DNA of 45,587 nt from Oceanicaulis sp. BBD 1991-10 (GCA_001657295.1 LYSW01000016.1:1-45587); one strand, 5' to 3'; shown: positions 14,929 through 23,677, counted from the stretch's first letter. Program-made: numbers and translations. Notes: generated from the sequence alone by a model not told the origin.

Positions 14929-15909
14929 ATGACGGATCGTATCAGCCGGATCGTCACCGCGCCGGAGCCCGGCGGCCCGGACTCGCTGCGCATCGAGGAG
15001 CGCAGGCTTGATCCCCCCGGTCCAGGAGAAGTGCTGATCGATGTCGCCGCGGCCGGCGTCAATCGGCCCGACATATTCGAACGCATGGGCTTATATCCGC
15101 CGCCGCCGGGAGCGCCGGACGGACTGGGCCTGGAAGTCTCCGGCACAGTGCGCGAAGCGGGCGAAGACGCAGGCTTTCAGGCCGGCGACAAGGTCGTCGC
15201 GCTGGTGGCCGGCGGCGGCTACGCCGATATCGCCCGCGCCAAGGCCTCGAGCACCCTGCCGGCGCCGAACGGCGTAGATCTGATCCATGCCGGCGGCCTG
15301 CCGGAAACCGTCTTCACGGTCTTCGCCAACGCGTTCATGGCGGCGCGGCTGCAGCCCGGGGAGCGCTTTCTGGTCCATGGCGGCGCCAGCGGGATTGGAA
15401 CGACGGCGGTGCAAATGGCCAACGCCCATGGCTGCACGGTCCTGGCGACCGCCGGAGACGCGGCGAAATGCGCGTTGGTCCGGGCGCTCGGCGCGGACGC
15501 CGTCTTCAATTATCGCGAGGACGACTGGGCCGGCGAGGTGAAAGCCCGGGGCGGCGCCGATGTCATCCTGGATATGGTGGGCGGCGATTATGTGGAGAAG
15601 AATCTCTCCGTCCTGAACCAGGACGGCCGCCTGTCGATGATCGCCTTTTTGAAGGGCTCGCGCGTCGAAGTGGATTTGATGCGTCTGATGTTGAAACGCC
15701 TGACGCTTACCGGCTCGACCCTGCGCGCCCGACCCGAAGCTGAGAAGGCGGCGATCGCCGACGCGGTTCAGGCGGCCGTGTGGCCCTGGATTGAAGCGGG
15801 CGAGGTGAAACCCGTGATCGATTCCGTCTTCTCCCTGAATGATGTCGCCCAGGCCCACGCGCGCATGGACTCCCTGGCCCATGCCGGGAAGATCCTGTTA
15901 ACGCCCTAG
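14929..15909 (+). CDS. NAD(P)H-quinone oxidoreductase, PIG3/zeta-crystallin family
   Basis: A 326-residue medium-chain dehydrogenase/reductase without catalytic zinc. It has VNRPDIFERMGLYPPPPGA near the N-terminus, typical of PIG3-like quinone reductases, LVHGGASGIGTTAVQMANA as the nucleotide-binding loop, and a C-terminal AHARMDSLAHAGKILL. These enzymes reduce quinones with NADPH in the cytoplasm. It diverges from the DUF1192/rcdA pair and is followed by trcR, the same order as around rcdA in Caulobacter-type genomes. GAGG precedes the ATG. Confidence 0.9.
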   Translation: MTDRISRIVTAPEPGGPDSLRIEERRLDPPGPGEVLIDVAAAGVNRPDIFERMGLYPPPPGAPDGLGLEVSGTVREAGEDAGFQAGDKVVALVAGGGYADIARAKASSTLPAPNGVDLIHAGGLPETVFTVFANAFMAARLQPGERFLVHGGASGIGTTAVQMANAHGCTVLATAGDAAKCALVRALGADAVFNYREDDWAGEVKARGGADVILDMVGGDYVEKNLSVLNQDGRLSMIAFLKGSRVEVDLMRLMLKRLTLTGSTLRARPEAEKAAIADAVQAAVWPWIEAGEVKPVIDSVFSLNDVAQAHARMDSLAHAGKILLTP

Positions 15910-16022
15910 GGCCCGCCCAACACAGCGTCAGGTGTTCCCTACCGCGGAACATCGCGGTATAAAACCGCCAAATCCCCATGGCTCGCATCGCAACGCTGAG
16001 ACGTGGGGTCGGTTCAAAGGCA

Positions 16023-16049
16023 AAGCCCGGCGGTCCGCGCCGGGTTTTT
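16023..16049 (+). terminator. Terminator-like hairpin in the trcR leader
   Basis: CCCGGC (16026-16031) pairs with GCCGGG (16039-16044), extended by AAG/TTT pairs (16023-16025 with 16045-16047), and followed by T up to 16049. It ends 24 bases before the trcR start, so it either terminates the oxidoreductase transcript or acts as an attenuator inside the trcR leader. Confidence 0.55.
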
Positions 16050-16073
16050 GTGTTTCAAGATGAGGTTTTCTCA

Positions 16074-16736
16074 ATGTCCGATATTCTGATGCCCAAAGCG
16101 ACGGCCGTCTGGCTGGTCGACAATACCGGCCTCACCTTCGAGCAGATCGCCGACTTCACCGGCCTTCATCGTCTGGAAGTTAAAGGCATTGCGGACGGCG
16201 ACGTCGCCGCCGGCGTGCGCGGCGCCGACCCGGTGGCCGCCGGCCAGCTGGAGCGCGAGGAGCTGGAGAAGGCGGAAGCCGACAGCGCCTACCGCATGAC
16301 CGCCTCCAAGCCGAAATATGCCGAGCTGCAGGAGCAAAAGCGCAAGGGCCCGCGCTACACCCCGCTTTCGCGCCGCCAGAATCGCCCCGACGCCATCGCC
16401 TGGCTGGTGCGCAATCACCCTGAGCTGACCGATGGTCAGATCTCCAAGCTGATCGGCACCACCAAGACCACGATTGAAGCGGTGCGCGAGCGCACCCACT
16501 GGAACGCCGCCAACATCAAGCCGACCGATCCGGTCTCGCTGGGGCTGTGCACCCAGGTCGATCTGGACGCCGCGGTCGCCAAAGCCTCCGGCCGCCGCAA
16601 GCAGATGGAGGAAGAGGGCAAGGTGGAGATCGAAACCGACACCCTGGCCCCGGCCGAAGAGCATGATCCGCAAGCCGGCGCGCCGACCACGCTGGATGAG
16701 CTGTTCGGCAAGCCGAAGGAAGACGGAGAGGCCTGA
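16074..16736 (+). CDS. trcR: Cell-cycle transcriptional regulator TrcR (DUF1013)
   Basis: A 220-residue protein of the DUF1013 family, named TrcR in Caulobacter-type alphaproteobacteria. It starts MSDILMPKATAVWLVDNTGL, with a first helix-turn-helix-like unit (TFEQIADFTGLHRLEVKGIA) and a second (LTDGQISKLIGTTKTTIEAV) after a conserved RRQNRPDAIAWLVRNHPE. The internal duplication is clear: AVWLVDN/AIAWLVRN, each followed by LTxxQI. The C-terminus is acidic. TrcR proteins are linked to RNA polymerase and cell-cycle promoters. ATG 16074 is chosen over the longer frame from 15978 because of the family N-terminus and GAGG upstream. Confidence 0.88.
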   Translation: MSDILMPKATAVWLVDNTGLTFEQIADFTGLHRLEVKGIADGDVAAGVRGADPVAAGQLEREELEKAEADSAYRMTASKPKYAELQEQKRKGPRYTPLSRRQNRPDAIAWLVRNHPELTDGQISKLIGTTKTTIEAVRERTHWNAANIKPTDPVSLGLCTQVDLDAAVAKASGRRKQMEEEGKVEIETDTLAPAEEHDPQAGAPTTLDELFGKPKEDGEA

Positions 16737-16745
16737 GCGCCCGGG

Positions 16746-17546
16746 CTAAAGCGCCCACCACACCAAGAGGGCGGCGAGGGCGAGGCGGTAGACCACGAAG
16801 GGCAGAAACCCGATCCGGTCGACCACCCGCATCAACACGGCGATCGCCGCCCAGGCCACCGCGAACGACAGTGCGGCCACGATCACGCCGTCGCTCAGCG
16901 TCGCGCCGGGATCGGCGCCGCGCGCCAATTCGATGCCGGCGAGCAGGCCCAAGGCCAGGATCACGGGTATCGCCATCAGCATGGAGAAACGCGCCGCCTC
17001 GCTGCGGGTGAAACCCAGCGCGCGGCCCGCGGTCATGGTGACGCCGGAGCGGCTGGCGCCCGGAATCATCGCAGTGGCCTGCGCCAGCCCCAGCCAGAGC
17101 GCATCGCGCCAGCCCATGGTCTCCACGGTCTTGACCTGCTTGCCGTAATGGTCCGCCAGCCAGAGCGGCAAGGCGAAACCGGCGGTCGCGGCGGCGATCA
17201 CCAAGGGATCGCGCAGGGCGTCGGCGAAGCCGGTCACGTAAAGGCCCGCCCCGACGATCAGCACGGGCGGGGTGGCGATGATCACCCAGAGCGCAAGCCT
17301 GCCGCCCTCCGTCAGCCGGCCCTGCAGATAGGCCAGCTTGCCGAGGATGGCGGTCATCACGTCGCCGCGAAAATACACCAGCACCGCTAACAGCGTGCCG
17401 ACATGGGCCATGACGTCGATCAGCGGTCCCTGGTCGGATTGACCCGTGATCTCCGGCGCCAGAATCAGATGAGCGGACGAGGAAATCGGCAGAAATTCGG
17501 TGATCCCCTGTACCAGGGCGAGGATGATCAGATAGACAAGACCCAT
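16746..17546 (-). CDS. uppP: Undecaprenyl-diphosphatase UppP (BacA)
   Basis: A 266-residue polytopic membrane protein with about eight helices. The active-site region is LVQGITEFLPISSSAHL (Glu17, Ser/His of PISSSAH) and the second motif MIPGASRSGVTMTAGRAL. UppP removes a phosphate from undecaprenyl diphosphate to recycle the lipid carrier for peptidoglycan and other wall polymers, and its overproduction gives bacitracin resistance. A longer frame opens at 17624, but ATG 17546 gives the canonical start. It converges on trcR (9 bases) and diverges from the cation transporter gene (83 bases). Confidence 0.95.
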   Translation of the reverse strand: MGLVYLIILALVQGITEFLPISSSAHLILAPEITGQSDQGPLIDVMAHVGTLLAVLVYFRGDVMTAILGKLAYLQGRLTEGGRLALWVIIATPPVLIVGAGLYVTGFADALRDPLVIAAATAGFALPLWLADHYGKQVKTVETMGWRDALWLGLAQATAMIPGASRSGVTMTAGRALGFTRSEAARFSMLMAIPVILALGLLAGIELARGADPGATLSDGVIVAALSFAVAWAAIAVLMRVVDRIGFLPFVVYRLALAALLVWWAL

Positions 17547-17629
17547 GGGCGCACCGCTTCGCCGATCGCTGAAGAGTGAGGGCAGAGTGCTGTGCGCCGC
17601 CCCGTTCGCCAAGCGTTGAAGCACAGATC

Positions 17630-18580
17630 ATGTCCCATGACGCCCTAGACGCCGGCCCCGGCCGGGTGGAGCCGGACAAGGCCAAACTCATCACGGGCCG
17701 CATCACCGCCCTGTCGGTGAGCGTGGCGAGCGTTCTGGTCATCGCCAAGGTGATCGCCTGGTGGCTGTCCGGCTCGGTCGCGATGCTGGCCTCGCTGGCG
17801 GATTCGGCGCTCGATCTGTGCGCCTCGCTGATCGCTTTCATCGCGGTGCGCTACGCCGCGAGCCCGGCGGACGAGGAGCATCGCTACGGCCACGGCAAGG
17901 CCGAGGCGTTGGCCAGCCTGATGCAGGCCATGCTGGTGGCGCTGTCCGCCGGTCTTTTGCTGCGCGAAGCCGTCGGGCGCTTTCTGGAGCCAGCAGCGGT
18001 GACCGCCTCCGGCCTCGCCATCGCGGTGATGGCCGTGTCCATCACGCTGACGCTGGTGCTGGTCTGGGCGCAGACCGAAGCCTTGAAGCGGACCGAATCC
18101 CTGGCCGTGTCCGGCGACCGCGCCCATTATCTGTCCGATCTCGGCGCCAATGTCGCGGTGATCGCAGCCCTGGTCCTGTCCAGCGGCCTGGGCGTCAATC
18201 GGGCCGACCCCCTGATCGGCGGCGCCATCGCGCTCTGGCTGTTCTGGACCGCCTTTGATGTCGGCCGCCACGCCTATGAAAACCTGATGGACCGCGAGTT
18301 GCCGGACGAGGATCGGGACCGCATTCTCGCGCTCGCCGGCGCCGATGACCGCGTGCTTGGCGTGCACCAGCTGCGCACCCGCGCCTCGGGTCCCTTCGTG
18401 CACATACAGATGCATCTTGATCTCGAGCCCGCGCTGAGCCTCACCGAGGCCCACGCCATCGTGGTCGCCGCCGAACGCCGGGTCATGGACGAGTTTCCCG
18501 CCGCCGACGTGCTGATCCACCCTGACCCGAAGGGCGAAGCGGAGCCCCACGGCAATGTGTATTTTGAGGCGGAGGAATAG
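17630..18580 (+). CDS. Cation diffusion facilitator, FieF/YiiP-like
   Basis: A 316-residue CDF antiporter. Metal-site residues sit in LADSALDL (second helix) and HYLSDLGANVAV (fifth helix), the characteristic DxxxD and HxxxD pairs, with HRYGHGKAEALASL after the second helix. The C-terminal cytoplasmic domain has HIQMHLDLEP and HPDP, the histidine/aspartate sites of YiiP. These transporters export Zn2+, Fe2+ or similar in exchange for protons. Start ATG 17630 lies in a weak ribosome binding context; the upstream frame to 17576 has no site. Substrate is not determined by these motifs. Confidence 0.92.
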   Translation: MSHDALDAGPGRVEPDKAKLITGRITALSVSVASVLVIAKVIAWWLSGSVAMLASLADSALDLCASLIAFIAVRYAASPADEEHRYGHGKAEALASLMQAMLVALSAGLLLREAVGRFLEPAAVTASGLAIAVMAVSITLTLVLVWAQTEALKRTESLAVSGDRAHYLSDLGANVAVIAALVLSSGLGVNRADPLIGGAIALWLFWTAFDVGRHAYENLMDRELPDEDRDRILALAGADDRVLGVHQLRTRASGPFVHIQMHLDLEPALSLTEAHAIVVAAERRVMDEFPAADVLIHPDPKGEAEPHGNVYFEAEE

Positions 18581-18636
18581 GATGAGTCCTGTCGTCCGGC
18601 GTCCAAGGGCCGCCGATTCCTCAAAACCCCGCCTTT

Positions 18637-18710
18637 CGTCAGCCCCGCGAAGGCGGGGACCCAGTCCGGGCGCCGGCGCTTCTGGGTCCCGGATCAAGTC
18701 CGGGACGACG
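18637..18710. repeat. Interspersed palindromic repeat, copy 1
   Basis: Bounded by CGTC (18637) and GACG (18710). It contains two hairpins, CCCCGC-GAAG-GCGGGG (18643-18658) and GTCCCGGA-TCAAG-TCCGGGAC (18686-18706). This is the widespread GC-rich intergenic element type of alphaproteobacteria with outward CGTC/GACG ends, here between a cation transporter and a GST gene. Confidence 0.8.
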
Positions 18711-18805
18711 CATTGGGGGGACGCTAGCGGATCGCCAAGCACCGACAGGAAAGAGACGTGCAGGCCCCCCTTAAGCCCCGCCGCGAAGCAGATTAGGTTT
18801 CGGCC

Positions 18806-19471
18806 ATGCGCGTTCTTCACCATTGGCCCCTCGACCCCTGGTCCCGGCAGGTCCGCCTGGCTCTCAGCGAGAAACAGCTCAAATTCGAGCTGGAGCTGGT
18901 GCGCTTCTGGGACGATCCCGACGCGCTGGCGACGCTGACCCCCACCGGCCTGCCGCCGGTTCTGGTCGACGGCGACAAGGTGATCGCGGAAAGCCGCGCC
19001 ATACTGGAATATCTGGAAGAGACCACGCCGGATCCGGCGCTGCTTCCGGGCAGCCCTGTCGAGCGCGCCGAAGCCCGGCGCATCGCGCAGTGGTTCGACC
19101 GCAAATTCGATGCGGAGGTGAACGCCTTTTTACTCCACGAAAAACTGGAAAAGCGCGTCCAGGGTCTGGGCGCGCCGGACATGGAGGCGATCCGCGCCGG
19201 CAAGGATTATCTGCGCTGGCATCTCGATTATCTAAGCGGGCTTCTGGAGGTCCGCGACGGCCTCGCCGGCCCGCGCTGGACGCTGGCCGATCTGGTCGCC
19301 GCCGCCCACCTGTCCTGCATCGATTATCTCGGCGATGTGCCCTGGGCCGAGTTTCCGCCCGCCCGCGACTGGTATCAGCGCATCAAATGCCGGCCTAGCT
19401 TTCGGGCCTTGCTGGCCGATCGCCTGCCGGGGATGAGCCCCGCGGACGGCTATCAGGATCTGGATTTTTAG
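18806..19471 (+). CDS. Glutathione S-transferase family protein
   Basis: A 221-residue GST. The thioredoxin-like N-terminal domain reads LHHWPLDPWSRQVRLALSEK, with the serine at residue 13 in the glutathione-activating position, and GLPPVLVDGDKVIAESRAIL gives the conserved PVL-x-DG and ESRAI that hold glutathione. The all-helical C-terminal domain contains the N-capping TLADLVAAAHLSCIDYLG. A detoxification or stress role is likely; substrate unknown. Seven bases precede the next gene, queG. Confidence 0.9.
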   Translation: MRVLHHWPLDPWSRQVRLALSEKQLKFELELVRFWDDPDALATLTPTGLPPVLVDGDKVIAESRAILEYLEETTPDPALLPGSPVERAEARRIAQWFDRKFDAEVNAFLLHEKLEKRVQGLGAPDMEAIRAGKDYLRWHLDYLSGLLEVRDGLAGPRWTLADLVAAAHLSCIDYLGDVPWAEFPPARDWYQRIKCRPSFRALLADRLPGMSPADGYQDLDF

Positions 19472-19477
19472 GCCGCC

Positions 19478-20587
19478 ATGACCCCGGTCGAGGCCGCCTC
19501 CACTTGCAAAGCCCTCGCTCTCGACGCCGGCTTCACCGTGGCGCGCGTGTGCCGCGCCGATGACGCCTGGCCTGCGTCCGAGCGTCTCAAGCATTTCATC
19601 GGCGAGGGCCGGCACGGAACCATGGCCTGGATGGCGGAGACGCTGGAGCGGCGGGTCCATCCCACCGCCATGTGGCCGGACGCCAAATCCGCCGTCGTGG
19701 TGGGACTGGATTACGGGCCGGACGTCGATCCGCTGGAGATTTTGGAGCGCCGCGACGAGGCCGCGATCAGCGTTTACGCCCAGAACAAGGATTATCACGA
19801 CGTCCTGAAAAAACGCCTGAAGCGCTTCGCCGGGGCGTTTCACCGCCAGAGCGGCGCGGCGGTGAAGGTCTTCGTCGATACCGCCCCCTTGATGGAGAAA
19901 CCGCTCGCGGAGAAGGCGGGGCTGGGCTGGCAGGGCAAGCACACCAATCTGGTCAGCCGCGAACATGGCAGCTGGCTGTTTTTAGGCGTGATGCTGACCG
20001 CCGCCGAGCTGGCGCCGGATGCGCCGGAGGCCGACCATTGCGGCAGCTGCACGGCCTGCCTCGACATCTGCCCGACCAAGGCCTTCCCCGCGCCCTATCA
20101 GCTCGACGCCCGGCGCTGCATCTCTTATCTCACCATCGAGCATAAAGGCCCGATCCCGCAGGAATTTCGCGAACCGATGGGCAATCGCATCTATGGCTGC
20201 GACGACTGCCTGGCGGTCTGCCCGTGGAACAAGTTCGCCCGTGTCGCCGAAGAGACCGCCTTCCATGCGCGCCCGGAATTAGCCGGACCCAAGCTGGTCG
20301 AGCTCGCCGCGCTGGATGATGCGGGTTTTCGCGCCTATTTCCGCGGCTCGCCCATCAAGCGGATCGGCCGGGATCGCTTCATCAGGAATGTACTGATCGC
20401 GTTGGGCAATTCAGGCGAGGCGGCGCTGACGAGCGCCGCGGTCGCGCTGCTGGATGATGACAGCGCGCTGGTGCGCGGCGCGGCGGTCTGGGCGCTGTCG
20501 CGGCTGGATCGGCCGCAGTTTGAAACGGAGCGCGACGGGCGGCGTGCGGCCGAGGCGGACGCCAGTGTATTGGCGGAGTGGGGCTGA
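19478..20587 (+). CDS. queG: Epoxyqueuosine reductase QueG
   Basis: A 369-residue cobalamin-dependent enzyme that reduces epoxyqueuosine in tRNA to queuosine, the last step of the pathway. Two [4Fe-4S] clusters are coordinated by CGSCTACLDIC (C188, C191, C194, C198) with C214, and CDDCLAVC (C241, C244, C248). VDTAP (133-137) carries the aspartate used as proton donor, and LGWQGKHTN is conserved. The C-terminal 70 residues look like HEAT repeats (LTSAAVALLDDDSALVRGAA), as in the longer QueG form that holds tRNA. Other queuosine genes are not in the window. Confidence 0.96.
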   Translation: MTPVEAASTCKALALDAGFTVARVCRADDAWPASERLKHFIGEGRHGTMAWMAETLERRVHPTAMWPDAKSAVVVGLDYGPDVDPLEILERRDEAAISVYAQNKDYHDVLKKRLKRFAGAFHRQSGAAVKVFVDTAPLMEKPLAEKAGLGWQGKHTNLVSREHGSWLFLGVMLTAAELAPDAPEADHCGSCTACLDICPTKAFPAPYQLDARRCISYLTIEHKGPIPQEFREPMGNRIYGCDDCLAVCPWNKFARVAEETAFHARPELAGPKLVELAALDDAGFRAYFRGSPIKRIGRDRFIRNVLIALGNSGEAALTSAAVALLDDDSALVRGAAVWALSRLDRPQFETERDGRRAAEADASVLAEWG

Positions 20588-20644
20588 AGCCTTTCCCGGC
20601 CCGCCTTCGGCGTCCGGGAGAGGTGTGTGATGACGCCTCAAAGT

Positions 20645-20728
20645 CGTCACCCCCGCGAAAGCGGGGGCCCAGGCATCATCAAACTCTGCGCTCCAGGAGT
20701 CTGGCTTCCCGCTTTCGCGGGAATGACG
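20645..20728. repeat. Interspersed palindromic repeat, copy 2
   Basis: Bounded by CGTCA (20645) and TGACG (20728). Hairpins CCCCCGC-GAAA-GCGGGGG (20650-20667) and TTCCCGC-TTTC-GCGGGAA (20706-20723). Same class as the element at 18637-18710, sharing the outer ends and the CCCGCGAAAG core, but with a different right half. Confidence 0.8.
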
Positions 20729-20741
20729 CTGGAATTCAGCC

Positions 20742-21014
20742 CTAAGCCACGCCGATCCGGGGCGGGCCGCCCTTGGCGGCTTCGCTGGGGCCGAAAGCGC
20801 GGTCGAGCAGGCGGGTGGAATCCTGCGCCAGCTCGATGGCGGCGGAGAGATGCTCGAGCACCTTCACATTATTGGCCATCACATGCAGCGCTTCGGGGCG
20901 GTGATCATCGGAGATCTTCGCCGCCCGGGCGAGCACGTCAGCGCGCAATTCCAGGAGAATCTCCTCCAGCTTGCGGCCCGACGGATTGTCTTCAGACACG
21001 AGAAAGCGGGTCAT
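20742..21014 (-). CDS. Small conserved-looking helical protein, unknown
   Basis: A 90-residue protein beginning [20 protein letters not shown] and made almost entirely of helices ([20 protein letters not shown]), with a short tail GGPPRIGVA. Start ATG 21014 has GGAGGAAGGAAG a few bases upstream, a strong site; the frame is open to 21125 but that extension has no site. No family recognised. No transmembrane segment or signal peptide is visible. Confidence 0.7.
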   Translation of the reverse strand: MTRFLVSEDNPSGRKLEEILLELRADVLARAAKISDDHRPEALHVMANNVKVLEHLSAAIELAQDSTRLLDRAFGPSEAAKGGPPRIGVA

Positions 21015-21144
21015 CAGCGCCTTCCTTCCTCCTATATGGACGAGGCAGTCTGACATGCTCGCGTCGAGATTTCGTAAACAAGCGGGCTTGATGGCGGCGC
21101 GGCGCCGGTCCACATCCCGTTTCAACGCAAATCAGGAGGCCGAC

Positions 21145-21429
21145 ATGGCGGACAAGATCGGCGCGCAGGCGCTGTGTGATCAGGTGGCGGGCTGGAGCCC
21201 GGTCGAGGGTGGACGCGACGCGGTGCGCAAGGTGTTCAAATTCGCCGACTTCAAAACCGCCTTCGCCTTCATGACGCAGGTGGCGCTCAAAGCCGAGCAG
21301 ATCGATCATCACCCTGAATGGTTCAATGTCTACAACACCGTGGACATCACGCTCTCAACCCACGACGCCAATGGCGTGACGGCGCTGGATCTGGAATTGG
21401 CGCAGTTTATCGAGGGCGCGGCGGGGTGA
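21145..21429 (+). CDS. phhB: Pterin-4a-carbinolamine dehydratase
   Basis: A 94-residue protein with the family motifs: [33 protein letters not shown] and [13 protein letters not shown]. The EQIDHHPEW stretch holds the two active-site histidines. It dehydrates 4a-hydroxytetrahydrobiopterin, normally with phenylalanine hydroxylase, and can also act in other pterin metabolism. ATG 21145 follows AGGAGG. No aromatic amino acid hydroxylase is in the window. Confidence 0.93.
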   Translation: MADKIGAQALCDQVAGWSPVEGGRDAVRKVFKFADFKTAFAFMTQVALKAEQIDHHPEWFNVYNTVDITLSTHDANGVTALDLELAQFIEGAAG

Positions 21430-21503
21430 ATTGAAACCCCGGCCAAGACGGAGCCGCAGGGCCAGGGCCGCAGCCCACGAATGGCGCCAGGATCTAAAAC
21501 AGG

Positions 21504-21532
21504 TCCCGGGTCTGTGTTTCGCTGGCCCGGGA
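21504..21532. repeat. GC-rich hairpin in a repeat-like intergenic stretch
   Basis: TCCCGGG (21504-21510) and CCCGGGA (21526-21532) form a hairpin with 15 loop bases. It lies in the spacer 21430-21695 between phhB and htpX, which carries further palindromic pieces and no supported gene. It resembles the other two palindromic elements but lacks their CGTC/GACG ends. Confidence 0.55.
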
Positions 21533-21695
21533 TTTCATATGTCACCCTTAAGCCTGCAAGTGCTCGCCAGCCCAGACGCCGAACGGCGTCGCAGGGGTCG
21601 AAAGCCGCCCGCGGCGACAGCAAGCTCGCCTTGTCGAAAGCGAGCAAATGACGGGACGGAGCATCAAAGAGGCGGCGCTGGCTGCCTGACCCGCG

Positions 21696-22646
21696 TCAGC
21701 CCCACGGTCCGCCGAAATCGCGGCGGCCGTCATCGCCGCCGTCGGCCGAGCCGCCCCACGGGCCCTGCTGGCCCCAGGGGCCGGCGGGAGAGGCGGCCGC
21801 CGCGCCGCCCATCTGGCGCAGGCGTGCGATGCGGTTGGCGGTGGCCGGGTGGGTGGAGAAGAGATTGTCCGCGCCCTGGCCGTTGAGCGGATTGATGATG
21901 AACATGTGCGCGCTGGCCGGATTGCGCTCGGCGCTCTCATTCACCGTCCGCCGGGCGCCGCGCTCGATCTTCTCCAGCGCGCTGGCGAGCCATTGCGGAT
22001 CGCCGCAAATCTCCGCCCCGATCCGGTCGGCCTCATATTCGCGCGACCGGCTGATCGCCATCTGAACCAGGCCTGCGGCCATCGGCGCGAAGATGGCGAG
22101 CAGAATGCCGCCGAGCAGGCCGCCGCCATTTCTCGACCCAAAGAAAAGGGCGAAATTCGCCAGAAAACCGATCGCGCCGGCCAGCGTCGCCGTGACCGTC
22201 ATGGTCAGCGTGTCCCGGCTTTTGACGTGAGCGAGCTCGTGCGCCATCACGCCCATGACTTCCTGGCGGTTGAGGGAGCGCAGCAGGCCCGTGGTCGCCG
22301 CGACCGCCGCGTTGTCCGGGTCGCGCCCGGTGGCGAAGGCGTTGGGCTGCGCGCTGTCGATCACATAGATGCGCGGCGCGGGCATGTTGGCGTTATGCGC
22401 CATATCGGCGGTGTCGCGGGCGAATTGGTAAAGCGCGGGATCGCGCTCTTCCGGCGTCACTTCGCGCGCGCCATGCATGCGCAGCACCAGCTTGTCGGCG
22501 TTCCAGAAGGCGAAGGCGTTCATCGCGGCCGCGATGACGAAGGCCAAAGCCGCCCCGCCGGGACCGCCGACCAGAAAGCCGATCCCCATGAACAGCCCGG
22601 TCATGATCGCCAGAAGGACAAAGGTGCGCAGGGAATTGCCGGTCAT
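21696..22646 (-). CDS. htpX: Membrane metalloprotease HtpX
   Basis: A 316-residue zinc metalloprotease of the M48 family. The zinc motif HELAH is at residues 136-140 ([12 protein letters not shown]), the third ligand region is [13 protein letters not shown], and helices near 10-30, 31-50, 150-170 and 180-200 anchor it in the inner membrane. HtpX degrades misfolded membrane proteins along with FtsH. The C-terminal tail, after [12 protein letters not shown], is a low-complexity Gly/Trp/Pro stretch with repeated GPWG. An upstream GTG at 22682 is less likely than ATG 22646. Confidence 0.95.
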   Translation of the reverse strand: MTGNSLRTFVLLAIMTGLFMGIGFLVGGPGGAALAFVIAAAMNAFAFWNADKLVLRMHGAREVTPEERDPALYQFARDTADMAHNANMPAPRIYVIDSAQPNAFATGRDPDNAAVAATTGLLRSLNRQEVMGVMAHELAHVKSRDTLTMTVTATLAGAIGFLANFALFFGSRNGGGLLGGILLAIFAPMAAGLVQMAISRSREYEADRIGAEICGDPQWLASALEKIERGARRTVNESAERNPASAHMFIINPLNGQGADNLFSTHPATANRIARLRQMGGAAAASPAGPWGQQGPWGGSADGGDDGRRDFGGPWG

Positions 22647-22722
22647 AAACTGTGTGTCCGCTCTTTCTCGCTCGCCCCTCACCGCCTAGGTAAATGGTAT
22701 CCGCGAAGAAGGACTGCAAGTG

Positions 22723-22926
22723 ATGAGCAAGGCTGAGACGCCGCCGAACGCTGCGCCCGGCAAGGTCTTGAGCGAGGCCGCCAAACGCGCGCTCGCCGAA
22801 GCCGAGGCGCGCCGCAAGACCGCCGGGGCGCAAACCGGGCGCGCTGCGGAATTGGGCGGCCCTAAAGGTCCCGAACCCACGCGCTATGGCGACTGGGAGA
22901 AAAAGGGCATCGCCCACGATTTTTAA
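22723..22926 (+). CDS. Succinate dehydrogenase assembly factor 4 homologue (DUF1674)
   Basis: A 67-residue protein ending [19 protein letters not shown], the signature C-terminus of DUF1674/SDHAF4, after a charged helix ([17 protein letters not shown]). In eukaryotes SDHAF4 protects the flavinylated SDHA subunit during complex II assembly; bacterial members probably do the same. Start ATG 22723 is used; a GTG three bases earlier is possible. It diverges from htpX, as in related genomes. Confidence 0.9.
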   Translation: MSKAETPPNAAPGKVLSEAAKRALAEAEARRKTAGAQTGRAAELGGPKGPEPTRYGDWEKKGIAHDF

Positions 22927-23038
22927 GGCGCCTGCGTTAACCCTGTGGCGTTGCCTGCGGATCACAGCCGGCCCGCATTGACGGCCGCGCCGCCGGCCGT
23001 GCTTACCGCCCCGGCGGCGGCGTGCTAAATTGGCACAC

Positions 23039-23584
23039 ATGGATATCCTGATCGCCTTCGCACTTGGCCTGAGCGCCGCCGATCCGGCCTTGGCGGGCGC
23101 TCCGCCGCCGCCGCCGGGGACAGAGCGGATCTCCGGCGATATCGTGTATTCGACCCATTCGCGCGCCGGTCGCGGCCTGGTGGAAGGCCGCGTGCATCCC
23201 GCGCCCGCGCACCCTTTTCCGCCGCCGCCCGCGATCCGTCAGGGGCACGCGACCGTGACGACGGCGTCCGGCTATGGCGGCGGCGAGACCTATGCGAGCC
23301 GGCGCCTGTCCGGCGCGGCACAGCATGGGGCGACGCGCGGCGCGATAAGGCCTGGCCAGGTCGCCATTGCCTCACGCACCTCCCATGCCGGGTCTGGACG
23401 GCGCACCGTGACCTTGGGCGCGGACTTCTTCCTTGGCGGTTTGACCGGCGGCGTCGAAGGTCCCGCGGCGCCGGTCTATTACGGATACGGCCCCTATGGA
23501 CGCGGCGTCGTGGTGATCACGGGCGCTCACCGCCCAAGATCGGCCGGCCAGGCCGCCGCCGCCCTGGGCCTGCCGCGCGGCTAG
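23039..23584 (+). CDS. Exported protein of unknown function
   Basis: A 181-residue protein with a probable signal peptide (MDILIAFALGLSAADPALAG). The mature part is rich in Gly, Ala, Pro and Tyr, with PPPPPG and YYGYGPYGRG runs, and lacks cysteine. It could be an envelope-exposed or surface-adhering low-complexity protein. No family was recognised. The TTG at 23030 is in frame but weak; neither start has a clear ribosome binding site, so the gene call itself is moderate. Confidence 0.55.
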   Translation: MDILIAFALGLSAADPALAGAPPPPPGTERISGDIVYSTHSRAGRGLVEGRVHPAPAHPFPPPPAIRQGHATVTTASGYGGGETYASRRLSGAAQHGATRGAIRPGQVAIASRTSHAGSGRRTVTLGADFFLGGLTGGVEGPAAPVYYGYGPYGRGVVVITGAHRPRSAGQAAAALGLPRG

Positions 23585-23665
23585 GCCGTCCCCCGCAATC
23601 CGGGCAGGCCGCGGTTATCCACCACCGCCCTGAAGCTGCATCTTTTCGAAAGTGGAATATTTTCC

Positions 23666-23671
23666 TATTAT
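23666..23671 (+). promoter_or_regulatory. -10 element TATTAT close to the nuclease start codon
   Basis: TATTAT (23666-23671) matches the -10 consensus at five of six positions and ends six bases before the ATG at 23678. No Shine-Dalgarno sequence precedes the ATG. If used, transcription would begin at or near the start codon, giving a leaderless mRNA. No good -35 hexamer was found at 17 bases. Confidence 0.4.
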
Positions 23672-23677
23672 CGCAAG

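Noticed and set aside
21330-21647. 105-residue minus-strand frame over the phhB-htpX spacer
   Set aside because: It is antisense to the end of phhB and the palindromic spacer, with no start signal; it appears to be a reading of the repeat.
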